DNA of 56,401 nt from NCBI GenBank assembly GCA_035308905.1, contig DATGFS010000029.1:1-56401 (forward strand). Direction: 5' to 3'. This document shows, in pieces, positions 42,480-50,706 of the stretch. Position numbers and translations under genes: made by a program. This stretch comes from a bacterium (GTDB lineage: Bacteria; Sysuimicrobiota; Sysuimicrobiia; Sysuimicrobiales; Segetimicrobiaceae). Each line of letters starts with the position of its first letter. Positions within the stretch are counted from its first letter, which is position 1. The notes under the pieces were generated by a model, which was given only the letters and a program-made list of their open reading frames with translations, was not told the origin of the DNA and did not search any database.

Positions 42480-43691
42480 ATGCGCCGGCTCATTCGTGGC
42501 GTCGGTCTCGTGCTCGGCGCCGTCATCGGGTATCAGATCGCCGACGCCGTCCGTTTCGAGATCGCCCGGAGCGGCGGCGAACCGGCGCGCCTAGGGACCT
42601 TGGCGGCCGGCATCGTGCTGGGCGCGCTCGTCGGCGCCGCGGCGTCGCACCGGATCGCGGTGTGGTTCGTGTCGTCGATGGGATGGGCGCTGCGCCGGCT
42701 CGCGGAGGTGCCGCTGCGAGACGTCGTGTCCGGCGCGGTGGGCCTCCTCGTCGGCCTCTCCGTCGCGTTCCTCGTCAGCATTCCCCTCCAGCGCGTGCCG
42801 ATCATCGGCGCGTACATCATTCCGATCGCCGCGGTGCTGGGGTTCGGCTACCTCGGCCTGCACCTCGGCATTCAGCGGCGCGAAGACGCGCTGGCGGCGT
42901 CCGCCCGGCTTGTGGAGTGGATCGGCCGCGAGCGTCAAGGCCTGCGGCTGCCGTCCCACGGCGGCCCGCGGGGGGGCGCTTCGATTTCATGGTCGCCGGC
43001 GGCTGAGTCCGCCGGCAGGCAGGAGGCCGGCGCGCGACCCGTCTTCGCGGGGCGGTACGGCCGGCAGGGCGCCGGTCTGCCCAAGATCCTCGACACGAGC
43101 GCGATCATCGACGGGCGGATCGCCGACATCTGCCGTACGGGATTCCTCGAAGGCCCGCTGCTGGTGCCGCGCGGCGTACTCACCGAGCTGCAGCACATCG
43201 CGGACTCCGGCGACGCGCTCCGCCGCAACCGCGGCCGGCGCGGCCTCGACGTGCTCGACACCATGCAGCGCGAGCTGCGCAGCGTCCAGGTCTATGATGA
43301 CGGCCCCGCCGTCCCCGGCGAGCCGGTGGACGCACAGCTGGTGCGCCTCGCGGCGTCCCTCGGCGCCGTGATCGTGACGACCGACTACAACCTCAACAAA
43401 GTCGCCGGCCTCCAGGACATCCCAGTGCTGAACGTCAACGAGCTCGCGAACGCCATCAAGCCGGTGATGCTGCCCGGCGAGGATCTGATCGTCCACTTGA
43501 TCAAGGACGGCAAAGAGGCCGGGCAGGGGATCGGCTATCTGGAAGACGGTACGATGATCGTCGTCGAGGGGGGCAAGAAGCACATCGGGGAGACCCTGCC
43601 GACGGTCGTGACCAGCGTGCTGCAGACCGCGGCCGGCCGTATGATCTTCGCACGGCCGAAGGCGCTCGAACGGGACGGCGCGCCGCGGTGA
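42480..43691 (+). CDS. PIN/TRAM domain membrane nuclease (YacL-type)
   Basis: 403 residues. Four hydrophobic helices fill residues about 1-125 (IRGVGLVLGAVIGYQIAD ... VGLLVGLSVAFLV ... IIPIAAVLGFGYLGLHLG). A PIN nuclease domain follows from about 190, with KILDTSAIIDGRIADI, the conserved Glu in VLTELQHIADSGD, and VIVTTDYNLNKVA for the acidic site. A C-terminal TRAM RNA-binding domain is about 330-390 (GEDLIVHLIKDGKEAGQGIGYLEDGTMIVVEGG). ATG 42480 is chosen from the promoter position and GGGCGAG; ATG 42465 would lie inside the -10. Its stop overlaps ispDF. Confidence 0.88.
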   Translation: MRRLIRGVGLVLGAVIGYQIADAVRFEIARSGGEPARLGTLAAGIVLGALVGAAASHRIAVWFVSSMGWALRRLAEVPLRDVVSGAVGLLVGLSVAFLVSIPLQRVPIIGAYIIPIAAVLGFGYLGLHLGIQRREDALAASARLVEWIGRERQGLRLPSHGGPRGGASISWSPAAESAGRQEAGARPVFAGRYGRQGAGLPKILDTSAIIDGRIADICRTGFLEGPLLVPRGVLTELQHIADSGDALRRNRGRRGLDVLDTMQRELRSVQVYDDGPAVPGEPVDAQLVRLAASLGAVIVTTDYNLNKVAGLQDIPVLNVNELANAIKPVMLPGEDLIVHLIKDGKEAGQGIGYLEDGTMIVVEGGKKHIGETLPTVVTSVLQTAAGRMIFARPKALERDGAPR

Positions 43692-44887
43692 ACCGCTCGT
43701 TCCGGGTTGCCGCGGTGGTCCCGGCGGCCGGCAGAGGCGAGCGATTTGGCGCCGGCGGACCAAAGGCGCTCCTCCCGCTGCGGGGACGTCCGCTTGTCGA
43801 ATACGCGCTCGCCGCGCTCAGCGCCGCGCCGGCGGTCGAGGCCATCATCGTCGCGGCGCCGGCGGACGCCGTCGAATCGGTCACGCGCGCGGCCCGCCGC
43901 GCCGCCGGCTCGAAGCTCGCGGCGGTGGTGCCCGGCGGGCCGGACCGCCAGGCCTCGGTGGCCCGGGGGTTGGCGGCGCTGCCGGCCGGTCCGGGAATCG
44001 TGCTCGTACACGACGGCGCCCGTCCGTTCGTTCCGGTCTCGCTGATCGACGCGGTCGCGGCGGCCGCCGCCGAGGACGGCGCGGCCACGGCCGCGGTCCC
44101 GGTGGAGGAGACGGTAAAGCGCGGCGCCGAGGGATGGGTCCGGGAGACGGTCGACCGCGCCGGATTGTTCCGCGTGCAGACCCCGCAGGCGTTCCGGCGC
44201 GCGCTGCTCGAAGACGCGCACCGCGAGGCCGAGCGCGCCGGGTTCCGCGGAACGGACGACGCCGCGCTCGTCGAACGGCTCGGACGCCCCGTCCGGCTCG
44301 TCCCGGGCGCCCCGCATAACCTGAAGGTCACGGTCCCGGCGGACATGATGCTGGCCGAGGCGCTGCTGCGCCGCGACGCGCCGGCGCCGCCTGCGCCCCG
44401 TGTCGGCATCGGGTTCGACGCGCATCGGCTGGTGCCCGGCCGGCCGCTCGTGCTCGGCGGCGTGACCATCCCGTTTCCGCGGGGGCTCGACGGCCACTCG
44501 GACGCCGATGTGGTCGCCCACGCCGTGATAGACGCGCTGCTCGGCGCGGCGGGCCGGGGCGACATCGGCGCGCTCTTTCCCCCCGGCGATCCCGCCTACC
44601 GCGGCGCCGACAGCATGCGGCTGCTCGGCAGCGTGCGCGCCCTGCTCGCGGAGCACGGCTGGCGCGCGGCGCACATCGACGTGGTCGTGATGGCCGAAGC
44701 GCCGCGCCTCGCCCCCCACGCGGAGGCGATGCGCGCGGCGATGGCACGGGCCCTCGACACCGAGCCCGGCCGAATCAGCATCAAGGCGACGACCCTCGAG
44801 GGGATGGGCGCCATCGGCCGCGAGGAGGGCATCGCCGCCCAGGCCGTTGCGAGCCTGGAGCCTGTGCCGGCGGAGGCCGGGCGGTGA
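43688..44887 (+). CDS. ispDF: bifunctional IspD/IspF enzyme of the MEP isoprenoid pathway
   Basis: 399 residues. Residues 1-230 are MEP cytidylyltransferase (VVPAAGRGERFGAGGPKALLPLRG, VLVHDGARPFVP, ETVKRG, QTPQAFRRALL). Residues 238-399 are MECDP synthase (VGIGFDAHRLVPGRPLVLGGV with the zinc ligands, GHSDADVVAHAVIDALLGAAGRGDIG, KATTLEGMGAIGREEGI). The single chain performs the third and fifth steps towards isopentenyl diphosphate. The GTG overlaps the PIN/TRAM stop by four bases. Bacillota normally have separate genes in the same place, whereas the fusion is common in proteobacteria. Confidence 0.95.
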   Translation: MNRSFRVAAVVPAAGRGERFGAGGPKALLPLRGRPLVEYALAALSAAPAVEAIIVAAPADAVESVTRAARRAAGSKLAAVVPGGPDRQASVARGLAALPAGPGIVLVHDGARPFVPVSLIDAVAAAAAEDGAATAAVPVEETVKRGAEGWVRETVDRAGLFRVQTPQAFRRALLEDAHREAERAGFRGTDDAALVERLGRPVRLVPGAPHNLKVTVPADMMLAEALLRRDAPAPPAPRVGIGFDAHRLVPGRPLVLGGVTIPFPRGLDGHSDADVVAHAVIDALLGAAGRGDIGALFPPGDPAYRGADSMRLLGSVRALLAEHGWRAAHIDVVVMAEAPRLAPHAEAMRAAMARALDTEPGRISIKATTLEGMGAIGREEGIAAQAVASLEPVPAEAGR

Positions 44888-45324
44888 AACACGGCGTGCG
44901 CCGCAGGCCCGCGCTCGCCAAGGGGCGTGACGTCCCCGGCCGTTGGATCGCCGGCCGCTTCGTGCGGCCGCAGCGCAACCTGCTGCCGATCCTGATCGAG
45001 GAGGCGGTCACCGACGAGCCCGTGACCGTCGAACCCATGCCGGGCAAGCCCGCCTCGAGACCGGCCGGGATCTGGCGCGGGTCGGAGTTTCATCACGTCG
45101 TGAGGCTCTTCGGCCGCCGCTTCGAGCGCGACGCGATGTACGTGCGGCTGCTGAGCGAGCGCGGCCAAGTCTTCGAGCTGCGCCGCACCCTCGAGATGGA
45201 CCCCTGGACGTGGCGCAGCCGGTGGCGGTGGGACCTCGTCGCGATCATTCGGCTCGTGTCGGTCAGGCGGCTGCCGTCGGATCCGCAGCAGTGGATCTGG
45301 CCGACGGGGGCCGGCGTCCGGTGA
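44884..45324 (+). CDS. uncharacterised protein between ispDF and cysS
   Basis: 146 residues, basic, no signal peptide or membrane segment. The N-terminal 45 residues are basic and probably disordered. The core RPAGIWRGSEFHHVVRLFGRRFERDAMYVRLLSERGQVFELRRTLEMDPWTWRSRWRWDLVAI reads as a small beta-barrel-like domain rich in Trp. It loosely recalls short DUF6504-type proteins, but that is uncertain. Both ends overlap neighbours by four bases, so it is translated as part of the operon. Confidence 0.65.
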   Translation: MKHGVRRRPALAKGRDVPGRWIAGRFVRPQRNLLPILIEEAVTDEPVTVEPMPGKPASRPAGIWRGSEFHHVVRLFGRRFERDAMYVRLLSERGQVFELRRTLEMDPWTWRSRWRWDLVAIIRLVSVRRLPSDPQQWIWPTGAGVR

Positions 45325-46877
45325 CGCTCAGAGTCTACAGCAGCCTGGCACGGCGCAAGGAGCAGTTCGAGACCGTGCATCCCGGCGAGGCGCGCATGTA
45401 CGTGTGCGGGCCGAACGTGTACGGTCCCTCGCACGTCGGGCACGCTATGTCGTACGTGGTGTTCGACGTCGTCCGCCGCTATCTCACCTACCGCGGCTAC
45501 CGCGTCCGCTTCATCCAGAACTTCACGGACATCGAGGACCGGATCATCGAGACCGCGGCGGCCGAAGGCACGACCATCGAGGCGCTCGCGGAGCGGTATA
45601 TCGCGCGGTTCCTGGCGGAGATGGACGGCCTCGGCGTGCGGCACGCAGAGGCGTATCCGCGCGCGACCCAGGCGATCCCAAAGATGATCGAGGTCATCCG
45701 GGTGCTCGAGTCCCGGGGCCTGGCCTACGCCGCGGGGGGCGACGTCTTCTTCCGGGTGACCGCGTTCCCGGGGTACGGCCGTCTCTCCGGCCGATCGCTC
45801 GACGAAATGATGGCCGGCGCGCGCATCGACGTGGACGCGCGCAAGGAACACCCGATGGACTTCGTGCTGTGGAAGGCGGCGAAGCCCGGCGAGCCGGCGT
45901 GGGATAGTCCTTGGGGACGCGGCCGGCCGGGTTGGCACATCGAATGCACGGCGATGTCGATCGAGCACCTCGGCCCGCAGTTGGATATCCACGGCGGGGG
46001 ACAGGACGTCGTGTTTCCCCATCACGAGAACGAGATCGCGCAGTCGGAGGGCTACACCGGCAAGCCGTTCGTCCGCTACTGGATGCACAACGGCCTGCTG
46101 CGCCTCACGGGCGGCCCGGAGAAGATGACGCGCCATCTGGGCGGCATCATCACGATCCGCGAGGCGCTCGACCGCTACCACCCCGACACGCTGCGCGTCT
46201 TCTTCCTCTCGTCGCACTACCGCAACCCGCTCACGTGGACGGACGAGGCGCTGGCCGCCGCGGCCGGCGGGGCGGAGCGCCTCCGCACGGCGCGGGAGAA
46301 CGCGGAGGATCTGCTCGCCCTGACCGCGGCCCCCGCCTCGGATGCGCCGGAGGTCGCGGGCGCGCTCGGTGCGCTCGCGGAGGCCGCCGTGTCTGCCCGG
46401 ACCGTGTTCGAAGCGTCGATGGACGACGACTTCGGGACGCCCGGGGCGCTCGCGGGGCTCTTCGACCTCGCGGCGTCGCTGAACCGCGTCACCGATGCGG
46501 CGGTCCGCCGCCGCACCGCGCTGTCGGGTGCCGGCGCGCAGACCGTTCGCACCGCGCTCGACACGCTGCGTGAACTGTCCGGCGTGCTCGGCCTGCGCCT
46601 CGTCACCGCGCTCACGCCGGCGCAGGCGGCCGCGTTGGCGGAGCTTGCGCGCCGCCTCTCGGAGGAGCGGCCGGATCTCTTCAAGCCTGAGGAACGGCCG
46701 GACGGCGTCGGGCCGGCGGAGGCCGGGCCGGCCTTCGTCGCCTACATTGCCCGCGGCCGGGTGGAGGCGCGCCGGCGCAAGGACTGGGCGATCGGCGATC
46801 GCGTACGGGCCGATCTCTCCGGACTCGGCATCCTGCTCGAGGACACCCCGGCCGGTTTCAAGTGGCGCGTAAGATAG
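45321..46877 (+). CDS. cysS: cysteinyl-tRNA synthetase
   Basis: Class I synthetase charging tRNA-Cys. 518 residues. The zinc site is intact: the Cys in YVCGPNVYG, the Cys in GWHIECTAMS, and His and Glu in VVFPHHENEIAQSE. The HIGH motif reads HVGH (PSHVGHA). The KMSKS loop, however, reads KMTRHLGG at residues 268-275 instead of KMSKSLGN, so the second Lys is Arg. The anticodon-binding helical domain is present and the length is slightly above the E. coli enzyme. The GTG start overlaps the preceding stop by four bases. It lies upstream of rlmB, as in Bacillota. Confidence 0.94.
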   Translation: MTLRVYSSLARRKEQFETVHPGEARMYVCGPNVYGPSHVGHAMSYVVFDVVRRYLTYRGYRVRFIQNFTDIEDRIIETAAAEGTTIEALAERYIARFLAEMDGLGVRHAEAYPRATQAIPKMIEVIRVLESRGLAYAAGGDVFFRVTAFPGYGRLSGRSLDEMMAGARIDVDARKEHPMDFVLWKAAKPGEPAWDSPWGRGRPGWHIECTAMSIEHLGPQLDIHGGGQDVVFPHHENEIAQSEGYTGKPFVRYWMHNGLLRLTGGPEKMTRHLGGIITIREALDRYHPDTLRVFFLSSHYRNPLTWTDEALAAAAGGAERLRTARENAEDLLALTAAPASDAPEVAGALGALAEAAVSARTVFEASMDDDFGTPGALAGLFDLAASLNRVTDAAVRRRTALSGAGAQTVRTALDTLRELSGVLGLRLVTALTPAQAAALAELARRLSEERPDLFKPEERPDGVGPAEAGPAFVAYIARGRVEARRRKDWAIGDRVRADLSGLGILLEDTPAGFKWRVR

Positions 46878-47695
46878 GCAGCCCCCGCGCGAATCCGTGG
46901 AGTGGTTCTCGTCCCGACGACGCGCCCGAAACCGCGCTCGTCGGCCGGCACGCGGTTCTCGAGGCGCTGCGCGCGGGGCAGCCGGTCTCGCGCGTGCTCG
47001 TCTCGCGCACCGCGCGCGGGGCGGGGCCGCTGCGGGACATCGTCGAGACCGCCCGCCGCCGCGGCGTGCCGGTTCAGCCGGTCGACGCCAGGCGCCTCGA
47101 CGGCCTCGCGCAGGGCCTGCCCCATCAGGGGGTGGCGGCGCTCACCGCCGTCCAAGCGCTCGTCGGCCTCGATGACGTGCTCGAGGTCGCGCGGGGGCGC
47201 GGCGAGCCGCCGTTTCTCATCGTCCTCGACGGTGTGGAGGATCCGCACAACCTCGGCGCGGTGATCCGCACCGCGGAGGCCGCGGGCGCGCACGGCGTGG
47301 TTATTCCCCGCCGCCGGGCCGCCGGGCTCACCCCGGCCGTGGCGCGCGCCGCCGCGGGCGCGACGGCGCATCTCGCGGTCGCGGGCGTCGGCAATCTCGT
47401 CGCCGCCCTCGAGGAACTGAAGCAGGCGGGGGTGTGGGTGATCGGCGCCGATCCCGAGGCCGCGGAGCCGTACGACGCCGGCGCGCTCGAGCCGCCGGTG
47501 GCGCTCGTGGTCGGCGCGGAAGGACGCGGGCTGCACCGTCTCGTGCGGGAGCGATGCGACCGTCTCGTGCGGATTCCGCTGCGCGGACAGGTGCGGTCCC
47601 TCAACGTCTCGGTCGCCGCGGCGCTCCTGCTGTACGAGGTGGCGAGGTGCGCCGGCCGCGTCTCGGCCGGAGGCGACACAACCACCGCGCGATGA
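46862..47695 (+). CDS. rlmB: 23S rRNA 2'-O-methyltransferase of the TrmH/RlmB family
   Basis: SPOUT methyltransferase, probably Gm2251 in 23S rRNA. 277 residues. There is a substrate-binding domain (VGRHAVLEALRAGQPVSRVLVSR), then the knotted catalytic core: LDGVEDPHNLGAVIRTAEAAGAHGVV (motif 1), VALVVGAEGRGLHRLVRERCD (motif 2) and IPLRGQVRSLNVSVAAALLLYE (motif 3). GTG 46862 lies inside the cysS end, a 16-base overlap. The mrnC and yacP genes often found beside it in Bacillota are missing. Confidence 0.92.
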   Translation: MARKIGSPRANPWSGSRPDDAPETALVGRHAVLEALRAGQPVSRVLVSRTARGAGPLRDIVETARRRGVPVQPVDARRLDGLAQGLPHQGVAALTAVQALVGLDDVLEVARGRGEPPFLIVLDGVEDPHNLGAVIRTAEAAGAHGVVIPRRRAAGLTPAVARAAAGATAHLAVAGVGNLVAALEELKQAGVWVIGADPEAAEPYDAGALEPPVALVVGAEGRGLHRLVRERCDRLVRIPLRGQVRSLNVSVAAALLLYEVARCAGRVSAGGDTTTAR

Positions 47696-47838
47696 GAATC
47701 GTTTCTCGCCGCGCCCCGTCTGACGCAGGACCTCCGGCCGCCTTCTGGGCCTACGGCGTGAGCCAAAGCGCGCCTCCTGCCGCGCGCAGTCGATGGCGCC
47801 GCGGGCGCATGAATACCGCGTCCGGAGCGATTCGCTTA

Positions 47839-47866
47839 TTGACTCCGCAACCTCCGGTTGTATAAT
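47839..47866 (+). promoter_or_regulatory. sigH promoter
   Basis: TTGACT (47839-47844), a 16-base spacer and TATAAT (47861-47866). Transcription should start near 47873, leaving a leader of about 160 bases. No gene or known regulatory RNA is recognised in 47696-48033. Confidence 0.85.
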
Positions 47867-48033
47867 GTGTGTAACTTGCGGCAACAGCCAGAAGCGGTGC
47901 CCAGGGGGGAGCAGGCCGGCCGGCCGACACAATCGGACAGCCGGCACCTCGGCCATCCACGTGACGGTCAGCCAGCGCAGACGGTGGTATCCCATATCAC
48001 AGCGGGAAGACACTCTGGGCGGAGGCGAGACTT

Positions 48034-48681
48034 GTGGTAGTTGCGCGCAAGGTGGCGGCAGTTGTACCAAGCTACCAGGATATGGGCGATGAACAGCTCG
48101 TCGATTGCGCGAAGGGCGGCGATGAATTCGCCGCTGAGTACCTGATCAACAAATACCGCAACTTCGTCCGCGTCAAAGCCAAGGCGTACTTCCTCATCGG
48201 AGCCGATCGGGAAGACATCATCCAGGAAGGGATGATCGGGCTCTACAAGGCGATACGGGATTTCCGGCGCGAGAAGCTGTCGTCGTTCCGCGCGTTCGCC
48301 GAGCTCTGCATCACCCGCCAGATCATCACCGCGATCAAGACCGCCACCAGACAGAAGCACATTCCGCTTAACTCGTACATCTCGCTCAACAAGCCGATCT
48401 ACGACGAAGACTCCGACCGGACGCTGCTCGACGTGATCAGCAGCATCAAGGTGTCCGATCCCGAGGAGCTCGTCATCAACCAGGAAGCCTCCCAGACGAT
48501 GCGGGAGCGCATCCGCAAGAACCTGAGCGACCTCGAGTGCCGCGTGCTGACCGCCTACCTGGAGGGCAAGTCCTACCAGGAGATGGCGACGGAGCTCCAC
48601 CGCCACGTCAAGTCGATCGACAACGCGCTGCAGCGCGTGAAGCGGAAGCTCGAGCGGAATCTCGAGGGCGAGGAAGACTAG
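48034..48681 (+). CDS. sigH: RNA polymerase sigma factor SigH (Spo0H type)
   Basis: Sigma-70 family factor, 215 residues. The match to Bacillus SigH is strong through region 2 (YFLIGADREDIIQEGMIGLYKAIRDF, SSFRAFAELCITRQIITAIKTATRQKHIPLNSYISL) and region 4 (LSDLECRVLTAYLEGKSYQEMATELHRHVKSIDNALQRVKRKL). In Bacillus SigH directs post-exponential and sporulation genes; here only the family is certain. The GTG has GGAGG eight bases upstream. It follows rlmB after its own promoter, keeping the Bacillota order. Confidence 0.94.
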   Translation: MVVARKVAAVVPSYQDMGDEQLVDCAKGGDEFAAEYLINKYRNFVRVKAKAYFLIGADREDIIQEGMIGLYKAIRDFRREKLSSFRAFAELCITRQIITAIKTATRQKHIPLNSYISLNKPIYDEDSDRTLLDVISSIKVSDPEELVINQEASQTMRERIRKNLSDLECRVLTAYLEGKSYQEMATELHRHVKSIDNALQRVKRKLERNLEGEED

Positions 48682-48708
48682 GCGCCCGGCGAGGCAGGCA
48701 CGAAGCCA

Positions 48709-48748
48709 ACGAGGCGGGTCCGTGATGGACCCGCCTCGGCGTTTCTTC
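48709..48748. terminator. bidirectional terminator sigH/moaA
   Basis: Perfect 12-bp stem (48710-48721 with 48727-48738) and a 5-base loop, followed by GTTTCTTC on the plus strand, between the convergent genes. Confidence 0.8.
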
Positions 48749-48769
48749 GGCCAGACCGGGCCGGAGCGC

Positions 48770-49744
48770 TCAGCCGCCGATCTGCGACATGATCCGCTGC
48801 TTGGGGATGACGTTGCGCGCGAGGCCGTGGCCCCAGGGCTTCCGGAAGGCCGCCGCGGCAAAGCGCTCGCGGACCTCTTCAAAGGACGCCCCCGCCCGGA
48901 TCGGCGTCCGCAGATCCACCTCGTCGTCGCGCAGCAGGCACAGGCGCAGCCGGCCCTCGGCCGTGAGCCTGAGGCGCCCGCACTGCGCGCAGAACGGCTG
49001 GCTGACCGAGCTGATGAAGCCGAGCGTGCCGCGCGCGCCGTCGAGCCGGTAGGTCCGCGCCGGATCGTAGCCGCTCGTGTCGATCGGCCGCAGCGGGCCC
49101 AGCGCCGCTTCGATCCGCGCCATCGTCTCCGCGGTCGGCACGTACGCGCTGGTCTGGAACCCCGCGACGGTGCCGAACGGCATCATCTCGATGAACCGGA
49201 CGTCCCACCCGCGTTCGAGCGTGAGCCGCGCCAGGTCGGGCGCGGCGCCGTCGTTGAAGCCGCGGACGACGACCGCGTTCACTTTGACCGGCGAGAGACC
49301 CGCGCGCTCGGCCGCGTCGAGGCCGCCGAGCACGTCGTCCAGGCGGCCCCACCGGGTGATCCGGTGGAACTGCTCGGGGTCGAGCGTATCGAGGCTGACG
49401 TTGACGCGCTTGAGGCCGGCCTCCGCGAGCGGCTGCGCCAGCCGGCCGAGCATGACGCCGTTCGTGGTCATCGCGACGTCGTGAATCCCGTCGATCGCCG
49501 CGATCCGCCGGACGAGCTCCACGAGGCCGTGACGAACCGTCGGCTCGCCGCCGGTCAACCGCACCTTGCGCACGCCGAGATCGGCGGCCGCGCGCAGCAC
49601 CAGCAGGATCTCATCGTCGTTCAGCAGCTCATCCGTGGGCTTGAACTGCATCATTTCGGGCATGCAGTAGACGCACCGGAGGTTGCACCGGTCGGTGAGC
49701 GAGATGCGGAGGTCCCGGATCTCTCGTCCGTACTGATCCTTCAT
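48770..49744 (-). CDS. moaA: GTP 3',8-cyclase
   Basis: Radical SAM enzyme for the first step of molybdenum cofactor synthesis. 324 residues. The SAM cluster site is C20-x3-C24-x2-C27 in DRCNLRCVYC, then KVRLTGGEPTVR. The second cluster site is FCAQCGRLRLTAEGRLRLCL, and the C-terminus ends in the conserved Gly-Gly (MSQIGG), which takes part in catalysis. The ATG at 49744 lies eight bases after a TATAAT, with no ribosome-binding site, so the message is probably leaderless. A TTG one codon upstream is possible. No other moa gene is in the window. Confidence 0.95.
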   Translation of the reverse strand: MKDQYGREIRDLRISLTDRCNLRCVYCMPEMMQFKPTDELLNDDEILLVLRAAADLGVRKVRLTGGEPTVRHGLVELVRRIAAIDGIHDVAMTTNGVMLGRLAQPLAEAGLKRVNVSLDTLDPEQFHRITRWGRLDDVLGGLDAAERAGLSPVKVNAVVVRGFNDGAAPDLARLTLERGWDVRFIEMMPFGTVAGFQTSAYVPTAETMARIEAALGPLRPIDTSGYDPARTYRLDGARGTLGFISSVSQPFCAQCGRLRLTAEGRLRLCLLRDDEVDLRTPIRAGASFEEVRERFAAAAFRKPWGHGLARNVIPKQRIMSQIGG

Positions 49745-49752
49745 CAATGTGC

Positions 49753-49761
49753 ATTATACCA
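49753..49761 (-). promoter_or_regulatory. extended -10 promoter of moaA
   Basis: Reads TGGTATAAT on the minus strand, eight bases before the moaA ATG. A start seven bases downstream puts the first transcribed base at or next to the start codon. Confidence 0.7.
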
Positions 49762-49841
49762 GGAAGAGCCCGGCGGAACGGCGCGTCTCAGGCGGGCAGC
49801 GGCGGAGCCGCCGGCGAACAAGCTAGACTCACGAGGTCCTA

Positions 49842-50273
49842 ATGGGCACCGACGAGGAGCGACATGGAATCGAGGTCGGTCAGCGCGCGTCGCTGACCCG
49901 TGCGATTTCTGACGAAGACATCGAAGCCTACGCCAGGCTCACCGGGGACTACAATCCGCTCCACGTCGACGAAGCGTTTGCCGTCCGCGGCCGCTTCGGC
50001 CGGCGGGTTGCGCACGGTCTGTTGAGCGCCGGCCTCATCTCCGCGGTCCTCGGAACGCGGCTTCCCGGGCCCGGCGCGATCTATCTTCAGCAGACGTTCC
50101 GGTTCGCGCGGCCGGTCTATCCCGGCGACACGATCACGGCGACGGTCGAGGTCACCGCGTACCGCGAGGACCGGCGGATCGCCACGCTCACCACGACATG
50201 CACCGATCAGCGCGGCGAGGTCGTCCTCGACGGCGAAGCGGTCGTGCTGCTGGACCCTCCGGGGGGGCTCTGA
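49842..50273 (+). CDS. MaoC-like (R)-specific enoyl-CoA hydratase
   Basis: Single hot-dog domain, 143 residues. The hydratase 2 motif is YARLTGDYNPLHVDEAFA, containing the catalytic Asp and His, followed by RVAHGLLSAGLISAVLGTRLPG and FARPVYPGDTITATVEV. Such proteins hydrate enoyl-CoA in polyhydroxyalkanoate or fatty-acid routes. The short CGAGG upstream is a modest ribosome site. It is divergent from moaA and ends 21 bases before tRNA-Thr. Confidence 0.87.
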   Translation: MGTDEERHGIEVGQRASLTRAISDEDIEAYARLTGDYNPLHVDEAFAVRGRFGRRVAHGLLSAGLISAVLGTRLPGPGAIYLQQTFRFARPVYPGDTITATVEVTAYREDRRIATLTTTCTDQRGEVVLDGEAVVLLDPPGGL

Positions 50274-50294
50274 TACACTGGCGGTGACGTATCG

Positions 50295-50371
50295 GCCCCC
50301 GTAGCTCAACTCGGCAGAGCACCTCACTTGTAATGAGGGGGTTACCAGTTCGAATCTGGTCGGGGGCTCCA
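50295..50371 (+). tRNA. tRNA-Thr (TGT)
   Basis: Complete cloverleaf with acceptor 50295-50301 and 50361-50367, anticodon stem 50322-50326 with 50334-50338, anticodon TGT at 50329-50331, T-loop TTCGAAT and an encoded CCA at 50369-50371. Confidence 0.94.
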
Positions 50372-50706
50372 GGTTTACCACGGCTTTGCTCGTGGTTCAC
50401 CGCTCGCGGCGAGTCCTTACTGTAGCCAAACTGTAGCCAATCTCGCCCTTCGCACGTTAGATCGGCGGCGGTTAACAGTTCTCACGGTGCCGAACGGGTT
50501 CAGGCCCCGGAGAGAAGCCGCTTGAACTCCCGGATGGCCCTTCCCACTGCTGATTCTCCGCTTTGATGAGGACCCGCTTGTACGACCCCCTGCACCCCGC
50601 GCTCGTGATGCGGGAATCCTACATCGAGCAGGTCGTCGATCAACGGTACTAACCCGCCCGCGCTCATCGTACTGCCTCACGGGCAGGTCCCACCGGCGCG
50701 CTTGGA
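50372..50706. other. gene-poor stretch 3' of tRNA-Thr
   Basis: No supportable gene. It holds a hairpin just after the tRNA (near 50376-50396, ACCACG with CGTGGT) and a tandem repeat CTGTAGCCAA (50420-50429 and 50431-50440). A closed frame from about 50575 reads TRLYDPLHPALVMRESYIEQ and stops near 50651, with no start or ribosome site. The 3' side of a tRNA is a favoured integration site, so this may be a decayed element end. Confidence 0.45.

Noticed and set aside
41084-43006. 640-codon plus-strand frame across radA and the PIN/TRAM gene
   Set aside because: Arg-rich shadow of radA that also runs antisense through the 130-residue gene.
50188-50400. 70-codon minus-strand frame over tRNA-Thr (PDQIRTGNPLITSEVLCRVELRG)
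   Set aside because: Typical false protein produced by translating the antisense of a tRNA.
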